Origin: Nocardia farcinica
Lineage (GTDB): Bacteria > Actinomycetota > Actinomycetes > Mycobacteriales > Mycobacteriaceae
Direction of reading: 5' to 3'
Assembly (NCBI RefSeq): GCF_001182745.1
Contig: NZ_LN868938.1
Span: 248,001-312,000 of the forward strand
DNA: 64,000 nucleotides
The notes beneath the pieces are model-generated. The model was not told the origin of the DNA. It searched no databases and worked only from the letters and a program-made list of their open reading frames with translations. Of this stretch, positions 40,848 through 52,257 are shown piece by piece. Numbering within the stretch: the first letter of the stretch is position 1; every line of letters begins with the position of its first letter. The position numbers were made by a program, and so were the translations under genes.

Positions 40848-43094
40848 ATGGCTGTACTGAGCGATCACGCGCCCCCCTCGTCCCCGGCCCCCGCGGAAGG
40901 AGGTCCGGCGGCAGGCCGCGGAAGACTGGCTTCGATTGTGCGCCACGATCTTTCGGCCTCCATCGTGGTCTTCCTCGTCGCATTGCCGCTCTCGCTCGGC
41001 ATCGCGCTGGCCTCCGGCGCCCCGGTCGCGGCCGGACTCATCGCCGCCGTCGTCGGCGGCATCGTGGTGGGCTGCCTGGGCGGCTCCGTCCTGCAGGTGA
41101 GCGGCCCCGCGGCCGGGCTCACCGTCGTCGTCGCCGAGTCGATCGCCCAATTCGGCTGGCGCGTCACCTGTTTCATCGTCGTCGCGGCCGGTGCGCTGCA
41201 GATCCTGTTCGGGCTGAGTCGGATCGCGCGCGCCGCGCTCGCCGTGGCGCCGGTGGTGGTGCACGCGATGCTGGCGGGCATCGGCGTCACGATCGCCCTG
41301 CAGCAGGTGCACGTGTTGCTCGGCGGGTCGTCACACAGTTCGGCGTGGCACAACATCACCGCGCTGCCCGGCCGGCTCACGTCGATGAACACCGGCGCCG
41401 CACTGGTGGGCGTGCTGGTCGTGGCGGTGATGCTGGGCTGGAAGTACCTGCCGGAGAAGGTCCGGGTGGTGCCCGGCCCGCTGGTGGCCGTGGTCGCGGC
41501 CACCGTGCTGTCGCTGGTGCTGCCGCTGGACGTGGAGCGGATCGTGCTGAGCAGCTCGCTGTTCGAGGCGATCGAACTGCCGCAGATCCCCGACGGCGGC
41601 TGGGCCCCGGTGGCGCTGATGGTGCTGACCATCGCGCTGATCGCCAGCGTGGAGAGCCTGCTCTCGGCGGTGGCCGTGGACAAGATGCACTCCGGGCCGC
41701 GTACGAACTTCGACCGGGAGCTGGTCGGCCAAGGCTCGGCCAACATGCTCTCGGGCATGCTCGGCGGCCTGCCGGTGACCGGTGTGATCGTGCGGAGCGC
41801 GACCAACGTGCAGGCCGGGGCGCGCAGCCGGGCCTCAGCGGTGCTGCACGGGGTGTGGTTGCTGTTGTTCTCGGTGGCGCTGGTCGGGGTGGTCGAGCAG
41901 ATCCCCAAGGCCGCACTGGCCGGTCTGCTCATCGTCATCGGCATCCAGCTGGTCAAGATCGCCCACATCAAGCTCGCCAGCCGCACCGGCGATCTGCTCG
42001 TCTACGCCGTCACGATCCTCGGCGTGGTCTTCCTCAACCTGCTCGAGGGCGTGATCATCGGCCTGGTGCTGGCCTTCGCGCTGCTGCTGTGGCGGGTGGT
42101 GCGGGTGACGATCGTGGCCGAGCAGATACCGCAGTCGCAGCGCTGGCTGGTGCGCATCGACGGCTCGTGCACCTTCCTCGCCCTGCCGCGACTGTCCGGC
42201 GAACTGGCGAAGGTGCCTGCCGGCGCCGACGTGACCGTGGAGATGACCGTCGACTTCCTCGATCACGCCGCGCTCGAGGCGTTGCAGGACTGGGTGCGCC
42301 AGCAGGAAAGCGGCGGCGGCAGCGTCGAATTCGTCGAGATCGGCAGCGTGCGCATGGCCGACGCGCTGGCCGGACCGCCCGCACGCGGATTCGGCAGGGC
42401 GATGTGGGAGGAGATCCTCGGGCCCTGGCGGCGCGACGAGAAGCACCTGGACCCGGTGACCGCGGGGGTGGCGGCCTACCACCGCAGCCACGCGCACGTC
42501 GTCCGCCGCCACCTGGACGAGCTCGTCCACCGGCAGGACCCGGACTCGTTCTTCCTCACCTGCTCGGACTCGCGCATCGTCCCGAACGTCATCACCAACA
42601 GCGGACCCGGCGACCTGTTCACCGTGCGCAACGTCGGCAATCTGGTCCCCGCCACCGGCGACGCCTCGGTGGAGGCGGCGCTGGTCTTCGCCCTGGAGGA
42701 GCTGAACGTGCGCTGCGTGGTGGTGTGCGGGCACTCCAGCTGCGGAGCCATGGGCGCGCTGTACGGCGGCGGCGACGCCGCACCGGGCATCGAGTCGTGG
42801 CTGGCGCACGCGCGACCGAGCCTGGAACGCTTCCGGGCCGGGCATCCGGTGGCCGAGGCGGCGCGTGCGGCCGGATTCGGTGAGGTCGACCAGTTGAGCA
42901 TGGTGAACGTCGCGGTGCAGTTGGAGACGTTGCAGCGCCATCCCGCCGTGCGGCGCGCGGTCGCCGAACGCGGGGTCACCGTCGCCGGGCTGTTCTTCGA
43001 CATCGCCAGCGCGCGGGTCGTGGAGATCACCGCCGACGGGATCGTCCACATCGACGAGGCTCGCGGGCGTCGTCAGGTGCCGGAGCCGGTCTGA
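40848..43094 (+). CDS. SulP-family bicarbonate transporter fused to beta-carbonic anhydrase
   Basis: 748-aa membrane protein. The first 420 residues form a SulP/SLC26 transporter (DLSASIVVFLVALPLSLGIALASGAPV-type first helix, SGPAAGLTVVV, ESLLSAVAVDKM, GGLPVTGVIVRSATN), with about 10-12 membrane helices; a STAS-like segment follows; the last 200 residues are a beta-carbonic anhydrase with zinc ligands in TCSDSRIVPN and GHSSCGAMGALY. Such fusions probably import bicarbonate and interconvert it with CO2 at the membrane. Bicarbonate supply would suit the biotin carboxylase upstream, but also general anaplerosis. ATG 40848 follows GAAGGAG. Confidence 0.92.
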   Translation: MAVLSDHAPPSSPAPAEGGPAAGRGRLASIVRHDLSASIVVFLVALPLSLGIALASGAPVAAGLIAAVVGGIVVGCLGGSVLQVSGPAAGLTVVVAESIAQFGWRVTCFIVVAAGALQILFGLSRIARAALAVAPVVVHAMLAGIGVTIALQQVHVLLGGSSHSSAWHNITALPGRLTSMNTGAALVGVLVVAVMLGWKYLPEKVRVVPGPLVAVVAATVLSLVLPLDVERIVLSSSLFEAIELPQIPDGGWAPVALMVLTIALIASVESLLSAVAVDKMHSGPRTNFDRELVGQGSANMLSGMLGGLPVTGVIVRSATNVQAGARSRASAVLHGVWLLLFSVALVGVVEQIPKAALAGLLIVIGIQLVKIAHIKLASRTGDLLVYAVTILGVVFLNLLEGVIIGLVLAFALLLWRVVRVTIVAEQIPQSQRWLVRIDGSCTFLALPRLSGELAKVPAGADVTVEMTVDFLDHAALEALQDWVRQQESGGGSVEFVEIGSVRMADALAGPPARGFGRAMWEEILGPWRRDEKHLDPVTAGVAAYHRSHAHVVRRHLDELVHRQDPDSFFLTCSDSRIVPNVITNSGPGDLFTVRNVGNLVPATGDASVEAALVFALEELNVRCVVVCGHSSCGAMGALYGGGDAAPGIESWLAHARPSLERFRAGHPVAEAARAAGFGEVDQLSMVNVAVQLETLQRHPAVRRAVAERGVTVAGLFFDIASARVVEITADGIVHIDEARGRRQVPEPV

Positions 43095-43111
43095 ATCTCT
43101 AGGCTGGCGCT

Positions 43112-43546
43112 GTGAGCAGCGAGCTGGACCAGCAGACCGGGTCGGCGCCGATGGGCCGCCTGCGCGCCTTCCGCGCGCGGGTGGCCGCCCGGCCGACGCT
43201 GAATCTCGCCTATCGGATCGGTGTCGGTGTGGTCGGCGCGGTCGTGCTGGCCATCGGCATCATCGCCATCCCGTATCCCGGCCCGGGCTGGGCGATGGTC
43301 TTCGCCGGCCTGGGCATCCTGGCCAGCGAGTTCGCCTGGGCCCAGCGCGCGTTGCGCTGGCTGCGCGATCGCTATCGCCAGGTCATGGCGTGGTACTCGG
43401 CGCGCGGCCTCGGCATCCGGATCCTTGGGGCGGTGGGTACCGCGGCGGTCGTGGTCGCGACGCTGTGGGTGCTCGGCACCTTCGGGCTGGTCGGCGGCTG
43501 GTTCGGCCTCGAGTGGGAGTGGTTGCGCGGGCCACTGCAGCGATGA
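43112..43546 (+). CDS. TIGR02611 (PGPGW) family membrane protein
   Basis: 144-aa protein with two membrane segments at its N-terminal half around the family motif PYPGPGWAMVFAGLGILASEF, and one more near the C terminus (AVVVATLWVLGTFGLVGGW). Function unknown; widespread in actinomycetes. The GTG start has TAGGCT 6 bases upstream and no ribosome site, so the mRNA is probably leaderless. It overlaps the next gene by 4 bases. Confidence 0.85.
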   Translation: MSSELDQQTGSAPMGRLRAFRARVAARPTLNLAYRIGVGVVGAVVLAIGIIAIPYPGPGWAMVFAGLGILASEFAWAQRALRWLRDRYRQVMAWYSARGLGIRILGAVGTAAVVVATLWVLGTFGLVGGWFGLEWEWLRGPLQR

Positions 43547-44265
43547 ACACGGCGCCCGGCACCGCGCTCACCGACCCGGCCTGGGTGCGTGCGCACATCA
43601 CCGCGCTCGGCCGCTCCTGGGGCGCCTCGACACCCCGCGCCGCGGGCACCCTCTGGTGGTCGATGGTCGCCTCCGCGCTGGTCGAGCCGCTCGTCACGGC
43701 GACGGCCGCGGGCCGGACACCGCCCGCGCTCGGCCTCGGTCGCCTCGTCTGCGTGGTGCGGCCCGACGGCGGTGTCGACCGCGTCCTCGACCAGGCCGCG
43801 ACCCCCGAAACCGCGCCGCCGCCGGTCGGGGCCCGGACCGGTGTCGTATCCGGTGGTGGCGCATCGGCGGGCGACGCTGCCACCGATACCGCGTCCCCCG
43901 GGGGCGCGCCCACCGCACCCGATGACGCGACGACCGCTCTCCACGACGCCCTCGCCGCCGTCGTCCCCGTCGTGGCGGACAGCTGCGGCGCGGGCATCCC
44001 GGCCCTCTGGGCGATCGTCGCCGACGCGCTCGGCAACCGCGCCGTCGACGCGGGAGCGCCCGCGGTCGCGGTCGAGCTGGCCGCGCGCCTCGGCCCGCCC
44101 CTGCCCACCCCACGCTTCGTCGAGGTCGGTGGCCGGACCTTCGTGCACCGCGTCTCCTGCTGTCTGGTCTACGAACTGCCCGGTAGCGGGCTGTGCACCA
44201 GCTGCCCGAAACGGCCCGCCGCCGAACGGGCCGCGCTGCTCGCCGAGCACGCCGCACGCCGGTGA
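43543..44265 (+). CDS. FhuF-like (2Fe-2S)-binding protein
   Basis: 240-aa protein ending in a FhuF-type cluster site: CCLVYELPGSGLCTSCPKR, the C-C-x10-C-x2-C pattern of ferric-siderophore reductases. The middle (about residues 80-135) is a low-complexity Ala/Gly/Pro linker. It may reduce iron bound to a siderophore in the cytoplasm. The ATG overlaps the PGPGW gene stop as ATGA. The match rests mainly on the C-terminal 30 residues. Confidence 0.75.
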   Translation: MNTAPGTALTDPAWVRAHITALGRSWGASTPRAAGTLWWSMVASALVEPLVTATAAGRTPPALGLGRLVCVVRPDGGVDRVLDQAATPETAPPPVGARTGVVSGGGASAGDAATDTASPGGAPTAPDDATTALHDALAAVVPVVADSCGAGIPALWAIVADALGNRAVDAGAPAVAVELAARLGPPLPTPRFVEVGGRTFVHRVSCCLVYELPGSGLCTSCPKRPAAERAALLAEHAARR

Positions 44266-44440
44266 GCGGATTCGCCCGCGACCCGGCGGAGCAGCGGTGG
44301 CGGGGCGAGCACCGATCACCCGGTCCATCGGCGCGCCGGGGTGCCGGTGCCGATAGCATGGTCGCGCCGGAGCGGATACGCCGCCGGTGATGCCGCGCGG
44401 GAACCTGCCCGCCCACGAGAACGCCAAGGAGAGCGCCGCC

Positions 44441-46501
<2,061 letters not shown>

Positions 46502-47074
46502 ATGAGCGCTGCGGAGGAGACGACGGACCGCGGCGGTGACATCGTGGACATCGGTGCGGGCGAACCCGATCGGCTGCAACGGCTCTGGACGCCGTACCGG
46601 ATGTCCTACATCACCGAGGCGGCGGGCTCGCGGCCGACCGATGCCACCGGCCACCCGTTCACCGACATCCCCAAGATGTCCGACGAGGACGGGCTGATCA
46701 TCGCCCGCGGCGAGCTGGTGTACGCCGTGCTGAATCTGTACCCGTACAACCCGGGACACATGATGGTGGTGCCCTACCGCCGCGTCGCCGATCTCGAGGA
46801 CCTCACCGAGGCCGAGAGCGCCGAGCTGATGGCGTTCACCCAGCGGGCGATCCGGGTGATGAAGAGCGTGTCGCGGCCGCACGGTTTCAACGTCGGCCTG
46901 AATCTGGGCGGGGTGGCGGGCGGTTCGCTGGCCGACCACCTGCATCAGCACATCGTGCCGCGCTGGGGCGGGGACGCGAACTTCATCACCGTCGTGGGCG
47001 GGGTGAAGGTGATGCCGCAGCTGCTGCGCGAGACCAGGGCACTGCTCGCGCAGGCGTGGAAGGAATCGGAGTAG
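46502..47074 (+). CDS. HIT family protein (AP4A hydrolase/phosphorylase-like)
   Basis: 190-aa histidine-triad protein with the active-site motif HLHQHIVPRWGG. The N-terminal RLQRLWTPYRMSYI and LYPYNPGHMMVVPYR match the mycobacterial Ap4A-phosphorylase-type HIT protein located next to pgsA. It probably degrades dinucleoside polyphosphates. Its ATG follows the thrS stop directly and its stop directly precedes the pgsA GTG. Confidence 0.9.
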   Translation: MSAAEETTDRGGDIVDIGAGEPDRLQRLWTPYRMSYITEAAGSRPTDATGHPFTDIPKMSDEDGLIIARGELVYAVLNLYPYNPGHMMVVPYRRVADLEDLTEAESAELMAFTQRAIRVMKSVSRPHGFNVGLNLGGVAGGSLADHLHQHIVPRWGGDANFITVVGGVKVMPQLLRETRALLAQAWKESE

Positions 47075-47740
47075 GTGCTCAGCTTCTTCGGCCGCGAGAC
47101 CTTCGCCAAGGCCACCGCGCCACTGGGCAGGGCGCTCGTCGGCACCGGGCTCACCCCCGACGCCGTCACCCTGATCGGCACGGCGGCCTCGATCGCGGCC
47201 GCCGTGACCTTGTTCCCGACCGGGCATCTGTTCTGGGGCACGATGGTCATCTGGCTGTTCGTGATGTTCGACATGCTCGACGGGGCGATGGCCAGGGCAC
47301 GCGGGGGCGGCACCCGTTACGGCGCGGTGCTCGACGCCACCTGCGACCGGGTGGCCGACGGCGCCATCTTCGGCGGTCTGGCCTGGTGGGCCGTCTACCA
47401 CGAGAACAACAAGTGGTTGCTGGCCGCGACGCTGGTGGTGCTGGTGACCTCGCAGGTCATCTCCTATGCCAAGGCCCGCGCGGAGGCGAGCGGCCTGTCC
47501 GCCGACGGCGGCCTGATCGAGCGGCCCGACCGGCTGATCATCGTGCTCGTCGGCGCGGGCTTCACCGGGATCGGCGGCTACTGGGGGATCGAGTGGCTGA
47601 CCTGGGCCGTGCACGTCGCCATGTGGATCCTGGCGGTGCTGAGCATCATCACGGTGTTCCAGCGGGTGCTCGCCGTGCGCAATTCGCCCGGCGCGCGCGA
47701 GGTGATCCCGCCCGCCCCGGCCGCCGGGGAGGCCCGATGA
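47075..47740 (+). CDS. pgsA: Phosphatidylinositol phosphate synthase (CDP-alcohol phosphotransferase)
   Basis: 221-aa integral membrane enzyme joining CDP-diacylglycerol to inositol 3-phosphate, the first lipid step toward PIMs, LM and LAM. The CDP-alcohol phosphotransferase motif is complete: DGAMARARGGGTRYGAVLD then ATCDR (D-G-x2-A-R-x8-G-x3-D-x3-D). About six membrane helices. Start GTG 47075 directly after the HIT gene. Synteny with mycobacterial pgsA supports PI-phosphate rather than PG synthesis. Confidence 0.92.
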   Translation: MLSFFGRETFAKATAPLGRALVGTGLTPDAVTLIGTAASIAAAVTLFPTGHLFWGTMVIWLFVMFDMLDGAMARARGGGTRYGAVLDATCDRVADGAIFGGLAWWAVYHENNKWLLAATLVVLVTSQVISYAKARAEASGLSADGGLIERPDRLIIVLVGAGFTGIGGYWGIEWLTWAVHVAMWILAVLSIITVFQRVLAVRNSPGAREVIPPAPAAGEAR

Positions 47741-47765
47741 CCGCTCGGAGCCGGGAGTGTCGCGG

Positions 47766-48725
47766 ATGAGCGTCGGCGAACGGCTCGGCGCGCTCGGCTA
47801 CGTGGCGGGGTGGCGGTTGGTGCGCGCCCTGCCCGAGCGCACCGCGCGCCGCGCCTTCGACTGGGGCGGCGCGCGCGCCGCCCGCAACGGCGGCCCGATC
47901 CAATTGCGGCGCAATCTCGCTCGTGTCCTCGGCGTGCCCCCCGACCAGGTGCCCGACGAGCTGATCCTGGCCGCCATGCGTTCCTACGCCCGCTACTGGC
48001 GCGAGGCGTTCCGCCTGCCGACCATGGATCACGCGGCGCTCGGCCGCTCGCCGCGGCTGCCCGTGCAGGGGATCCCGTACCTGGACGCCGCGCTGGAGCG
48101 GGGCCGCGGTGTGGTGTTCGTGCTGCCGCATTCGGGCAACTGGGACATGGCCGGGGTGTGGCTGGTGCAGAACTACGGCACCTTCGCCACCGTGGCCGAG
48201 CGGCTGAAACCGGAGTCGCTGTTCGAGCGGTTCGTCGCCTACCGGGAGAGCCTGGGGTTCGAGGTGTTCCCGCTCACCGGCGGTGAGCAGCCGCCCTTCG
48301 CCCAGCTGGCGCAGCGGCTGCGCGAGAACAAGATCGTGTGCCTGATGGGGGAGCGCGACCTGACCGGGCGCGGGGTGCCGGTGGAGTTCTTCGGTGAACG
48401 CACCTGGATGCCCGCGGGGGCGGCGAAGCTGGCGATCGAGACCGGCGCGGCGCTCATGCCGGTGCACGCCTGGTTCACCGTCGACGACGACGGCGTCGAA
48501 GGCTGGGGCCTGAAAACCGAAGCGCCGCTGGATGTCTCCGGCGGCGTCGCGGCGGCCACCCAGGCCCTCGCCGATCGGTTCGCGGCCAACATCGCCGAGC
48601 ATCCGGCCGACTGGCACATGCTGCAGCCGCTGTGGGAGAGCGACCTGTCGCCGCAGCGGCTCGCCAGGATCGCCGAGGCGCAGGCGCGCCTGGCCGGACC
48701 GGTGGGGAGGGACGAGTCCGCGTGA
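47766..48725 (+). CDS. patA: Phosphatidylinositol mannoside acyltransferase (PatA-like)
   Basis: 319-aa member of the LpxL/HtrB-type acyltransferases, with the H-x4-D motif in LPHSGNWDMAGVW. It acylates the 6-position of the mannose on PIM1/PIM2 at the cytoplasmic face. ATG 47766 with GGGAG 8 bases upstream is chosen over GTG 47757, which abuts that site. It lies between pgsA and pimA as in mycobacteria (gap 25 bases, then a GTGA overlap). Confidence 0.9.
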   Translation: MSVGERLGALGYVAGWRLVRALPERTARRAFDWGGARAARNGGPIQLRRNLARVLGVPPDQVPDELILAAMRSYARYWREAFRLPTMDHAALGRSPRLPVQGIPYLDAALERGRGVVFVLPHSGNWDMAGVWLVQNYGTFATVAERLKPESLFERFVAYRESLGFEVFPLTGGEQPPFAQLAQRLRENKIVCLMGERDLTGRGVPVEFFGERTWMPAGAAKLAIETGAALMPVHAWFTVDDDGVEGWGLKTEAPLDVSGGVAAATQALADRFAANIAEHPADWHMLQPLWESDLSPQRLARIAEAQARLAGPVGRDESA

Positions 48726-49846
48726 AGATCGGCATGGTCTGCCCCTACTCGTTCGACGTCCCCGGCGGCGTGCAGGCCCACGTGGTCGAGCTCGCGCGGG
48801 TGTTCCTCGAGCGCGGCCACAAGGTGAGCGTGCTCGCCCCCGCCTCGGAGGGCACCCCGCTGCCGGACTTCGTGGTCTCGGCCGGGCGCGCCGTCGCCAT
48901 CCCGTACAACGGCTCGGTGGCCCGGCTGTCGTTCGGGCCGATGGCCTACACCCGGATCCGGCGCTGGATCGACGGCAACGACTTCGACGTGCTGCACATC
49001 CACGAGCCGAACGCACCGAGCCTGTCGATGCTCGCGCTCAAGATCGCCGAAGGTCCCATCGTGGCGACCTTCCACACCTCCACCACCCGGTCGCTGGTGC
49101 TGAGCACCTTCCAGGGCGTGCTGCGGCCGTACCACGAGAAGATCAGCGGCCGCATCGCCGTGTCCGAGCTGGCGCGGCGCTGGCAGGTGGAGGCGCTGGG
49201 CTCGGACGCGGTGGAGATCCCCAACGGCGTGGACGTGCCCGCCTTCGCCCGGGCACCGATGCTGCCCGGCTATCCGCGGCCCGGCGGCACCGTGCTGTTC
49301 CTCGGCCGCTACGACGAGCCCCGCAAGGGCATGCAGGTGTTGCTGGCGGCGCTGCCCGAGCTGGTCGCCCGGCACCCGGACGTGGAGATCCTGGTGGTCG
49401 GCCGCGGTGACGAGCAGCGACTGCGCCGGGAGGCGGGCAGGCACGCCCGGCATCTGCGGTTCCTCGGCCAGGTCTCCGACGCGGAGAAGGCCTCGGCCAT
49501 GCGCAGCGCCGACGTGTACGTCGCGCCGAATCTCGGCGGGGAGAGCTTCGGCATCATCCTCATCGAGGCGATGGCCGCGGGCACGGCGGTGGTCGCCAGC
49601 GAACTCGACGCGTTCCGCCGGGTGTTGCGCGACGGCACCGCGGGCATGCTGGTGCCGGTGGGCGACGATGTCGCGCTGGCCGGTGCGCTCGACACCCTGC
49701 TCACCGACACCGAACGGCGGGAAGCCTTGGTGCGCAGGGCGAACCAGGTGGTGGGCGAATACGACTGGCCGGTGGTGGCCGAGCAGATCCTGCGCGTCTA
49801 CGAAACCGTGACGGTCGGCGACACCCGGGTACGGGCGGCCGGATGA
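48722..49846 (+). CDS. pimA: Phosphatidylinositol alpha-mannosyltransferase
   Basis: 374-aa GT4 glycosyltransferase that moves mannose from GDP-mannose to phosphatidylinositol. Seen: CPYSFDVPGGVQAHVVELA at the N terminus, HIHEPNAPSLSMLAL, FHTSTTRSLV, FLGRYDEPRKGMQVLL, and the sugar-nucleotide EX7E site GGESFGIILIEAMAAGTAVV. GTG 48722 overlaps the patA stop. Length agrees with mycobacterial PimA (about 378 aa). Confidence 0.95.
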   Translation: MKIGMVCPYSFDVPGGVQAHVVELARVFLERGHKVSVLAPASEGTPLPDFVVSAGRAVAIPYNGSVARLSFGPMAYTRIRRWIDGNDFDVLHIHEPNAPSLSMLALKIAEGPIVATFHTSTTRSLVLSTFQGVLRPYHEKISGRIAVSELARRWQVEALGSDAVEIPNGVDVPAFARAPMLPGYPRPGGTVLFLGRYDEPRKGMQVLLAALPELVARHPDVEILVVGRGDEQRLRREAGRHARHLRFLGQVSDAEKASAMRSADVYVAPNLGGESFGIILIEAMAAGTAVVASELDAFRRVLRDGTAGMLVPVGDDVALAGALDTLLTDTERREALVRRANQVVGEYDWPVVAEQILRVYETVTVGDTRVRAAG

Positions 49847-50889
49847 TCACCTTCTCCGCGACCACGGTTCTCGTCCTGGCGCTGATCGCGGCCGTCGTGC
49901 TGGCCGTCGGCGTGTGGGCCTACTCCACGGCCAATCGGCTCGACCGGCTGCACGTGCGCTCGGACCTGTCCTGGCAGGCGCTGGAAGCCGCGCTGGCACG
50001 GCGGGCGGTGGTGGCGCGCTCGGTGGCCATGGCGATCGCGGGACCGGTCTCCGATCCCGCCCTCGCCGATCAGGCCCGCCGACTGGCGGCCCTGGCGGAC
50101 CGCGCCGAGCGTGCCGGCCGGGCCGAGCGGGAGACCGTGGAGAACCAGCTCGCCGCGGCCCTGTCGACCGTGGACATCGGATTGCTCCGCCCGCAGCTGG
50201 TCGCCGAACTCGCCGACGCGGAGGCGCGGGTGCTGATCGCGCGGCGCTTCCACAACGACGCCGTGCGCGACACGCTCGCGCTGCGCACCCGCCGCCCGGT
50301 GCGGTGGCTGCACCTGGGCGGCACCGCACCGTTGCCCACCTACTTCGAGATCGCCGAGCGCGCCACCCCCGCCGCGTCGACCGGGCTGGCCGTCGACACC
50401 ATCCGCACCTCGTCGCGGGTGGTGCTGCTCGACGAACGCGACCGCGTGCTGCTCATGCGCGGCAACGACCCCAAGACCCCGGACGTCTCGTTCTGGTTCA
50501 CCATCGGCGGCGGCGTGGAGCCGGGGGAGAGCCTGCGCGAGGCCGCGGTGCGGGAGCTGTGGGAGGAGACCGGCTACACCGCCGACCCGGCCGCGCTGCG
50601 CGGGCCGATCTGGCGGCGGGTGGCGGTGTTCCCCTTCGACGGCGAGCTGATCCGCGCCGAGGAACTGTTCTTCACCCTGCGGGTGCCCGCGTACGAACCG
50701 AAACCGGGCAACCTCACCGCGGTCGAGCGCCGCAGCATCACCGGACACAAGTGGTGCACGTCCGCCGACATCCTCGCCCTGGACGCCGCGGGGGAGACGG
50801 TCTACCCCTACCACCTCGACGAGCTGCTGCCCGAGGCGGCCGAAGTCGCTTCCGGCACTACGGATCCCGAGGTTCGCTCGATCCGCTGA
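49843..50889 (+). CDS. Membrane-anchored NUDIX hydrolase with LemA-like N-terminal region
   Basis: 348-aa protein. One membrane helix at residues 5-27 is followed by a helical segment ([47 protein letters not shown]) that resembles LemA proteins; the C-terminal half is a NUDIX domain with the full box [19 protein letters not shown] then EETG. It probably hydrolyses a nucleoside-diphosphate compound near the membrane. It ends the PIM operon, overlapping pimA by 4 bases. Substrate unknown. Confidence 0.85.
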   Translation: MITFSATTVLVLALIAAVVLAVGVWAYSTANRLDRLHVRSDLSWQALEAALARRAVVARSVAMAIAGPVSDPALADQARRLAALADRAERAGRAERETVENQLAAALSTVDIGLLRPQLVAELADAEARVLIARRFHNDAVRDTLALRTRRPVRWLHLGGTAPLPTYFEIAERATPAASTGLAVDTIRTSSRVVLLDERDRVLLMRGNDPKTPDVSFWFTIGGGVEPGESLREAAVRELWEETGYTADPAALRGPIWRRVAVFPFDGELIRAEELFFTLRVPAYEPKPGNLTAVERRSITGHKWCTSADILALDAAGETVYPYHLDELLPEAAEVASGTTDPEVRSIR

Positions 50890-51304
50890 CCGCGCCCTCG
50901 CCGGTGTGATCCGGCTCACGATCTTGCTGGGTTCGGACTGGAATGCGGCACGGACGGGTAGCCCTCCCGAACGTGCCCGCGCAATCCGCGCGGGGTGCCC
51001 GCGAGGAGGCCGGGTGCTCGCGCCCGGCGAGTGTGGAGGTGGCCGTTACCCATGTCGTACCTGCTCTACGACTTCCTGTTGCCCATCGTCGGCCCGTCGA
51101 TCGCCGAGTACTGGGCGCACCTGCTCGTCGTCGCACCGCTGTGAGCCGGGGCCGGGCGGCAGCGACGCCCGGCTTTCGGTAGTGGCCTGCGACACCAGGC
51201 CAGTGGTGCTCGACTGGCTATCAAGTGGCATTCCGGCCGCGCCTAGAATTGTGTCGTTTCCCGACCGAGCGACCCGATTGGCGCACATGACTCAGGAGTT
51301 TGCC
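50890..51304. other. Intergenic region upstream of pdxS
   Basis: About 415 bases. A TAGAAT at 51244-51249 is a likely -10 box for pdxS, with no good -35. A 30-codon frame at 51052-51144 ([20 protein letters not shown]...) encodes a hydrophobic peptide behind GGAGG and might be a small membrane protein. No pdxR regulator gene is present. Confidence 0.45.
51052..51144 (+). CDS. Possible 30-aa hydrophobic peptide
   Basis: Short frame encoding a mainly hydrophobic peptide ([15 protein letters not shown], then ending LLVVAPL), long enough for one membrane span. GGAGG lies 12 bases upstream, a little far. It is in the pdxS leader region. Could be chance; listed because composition and ribosome site are better than those of other short frames here. 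Confidence 0.25.
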   Translation: MSYLLYDFLLPIVGPSIAEYWAHLLVVAPL

Positions 51305-52207
51305 GTGACCACGCCCGAGACCACCCAGACCGTCGGCACCGCCCGCGTGAAGCGCGGCATGGCCGAGATGCTCAAGGGTGGGGTGATCATGGATGTCGTC
51401 ACCCCGGAGCAGGCCAAGATCGCCGAGGACGCAGGCGCGGTCGCGGTGATGGCGCTCGAGCGCGTGCCCGCCGACATCCGCGCGCAGGGCGGCGTGTCGC
51501 GGATGAGCGATCCGGACATGATCGACGGCATCATCAACGCCGTCTCGATTCCGGTCATGGCCAAGGCCCGCATCGGTCACTTCGTGGAGGCGCAGATCCT
51601 GCAGAGCCTCGGCGTCGACTACATCGACGAGTCCGAGGTGCTCACCCCCGCCGACTACACCAACCACATCGACAAGTGGCAGTTCACCGTGCCGTTCGTG
51701 TGCGGCGCCACCAACCTGGGCGAGGCGCTGCGCCGCATCACCGAGGGTGCGGCGATGATCCGCTCCAAGGGCGAGGCGGGCACCGGTGACGTCTCCAACG
51801 CCACCACCCACATGCGCAAGATCCGCCAGGAGATCCGCAAGCTGGCCGCGCTGCCCGAGGACGAGCTGTACGTGGCCGCCAAGGAGCTCCAGGCGCCCTA
51901 CGAACTGGTCCGCGAGGTCGCCGAGACCGGCAAACTGCCGGTCGTGCTGTTCACCGCCGGCGGTATCGCCACCCCCGCCGACGCGGCGATGATGATGCAG
52001 CTCGGCGCCGAGGGCGTGTTCGTCGGCTCCGGCATCTTCAAGTCCGGCAACCCGGCCCAGCGCGCCGAGGCCATCGTCAAGGCCACCACCTTCTACGACG
52101 ACCCGGACGTGCTCGCCAAGGTGTCGCGTGGCCTGGGCGAGGCGATGGTCGGCATCAACGTGGAGGAGATCCCGCAGCCGCACCGGCTCGCCGAGCGCGG
52201 CTGGTGA
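51305..52207 (+). CDS. pdxS: Pyridoxal 5'-phosphate synthase subunit PdxS
   Basis: 300-aa TIM-barrel synthase making PLP from ribose 5-phosphate, glyceraldehyde 3-phosphate and ammonia from PdxT. Highly conserved: [39 protein letters not shown], the catalytic Lys regions [13 protein letters not shown] and [11 protein letters not shown], and [22 protein letters not shown] 51305 behind CAGGAG is chosen; ATG 51287 in frame is an alternative. tesB separates it from pdxT, as in mycobacteria. Confidence 0.96.
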   Translation: MTTPETTQTVGTARVKRGMAEMLKGGVIMDVVTPEQAKIAEDAGAVAVMALERVPADIRAQGGVSRMSDPDMIDGIINAVSIPVMAKARIGHFVEAQILQSLGVDYIDESEVLTPADYTNHIDKWQFTVPFVCGATNLGEALRRITEGAAMIRSKGEAGTGDVSNATTHMRKIRQEIRKLAALPEDELYVAAKELQAPYELVREVAETGKLPVVLFTAGGIATPADAAMMMQLGAEGVFVGSGIFKSGNPAQRAEAIVKATTFYDDPDVLAKVSRGLGEAMVGINVEEIPQPHRLAERGW

Positions 52208-52257
52208 TCGGGACCGGGATGAACGGGCCCGGGCATCGCACGGGCTAATCTCAGCGC

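Noticed and set aside
44266..44440. Possible T-box or other leader control before thrS
   Set aside because: No stem-loop series, T-box sequence or tRNA-like element was visible in these 175 bases; only a TAGCAT-like -10 box.
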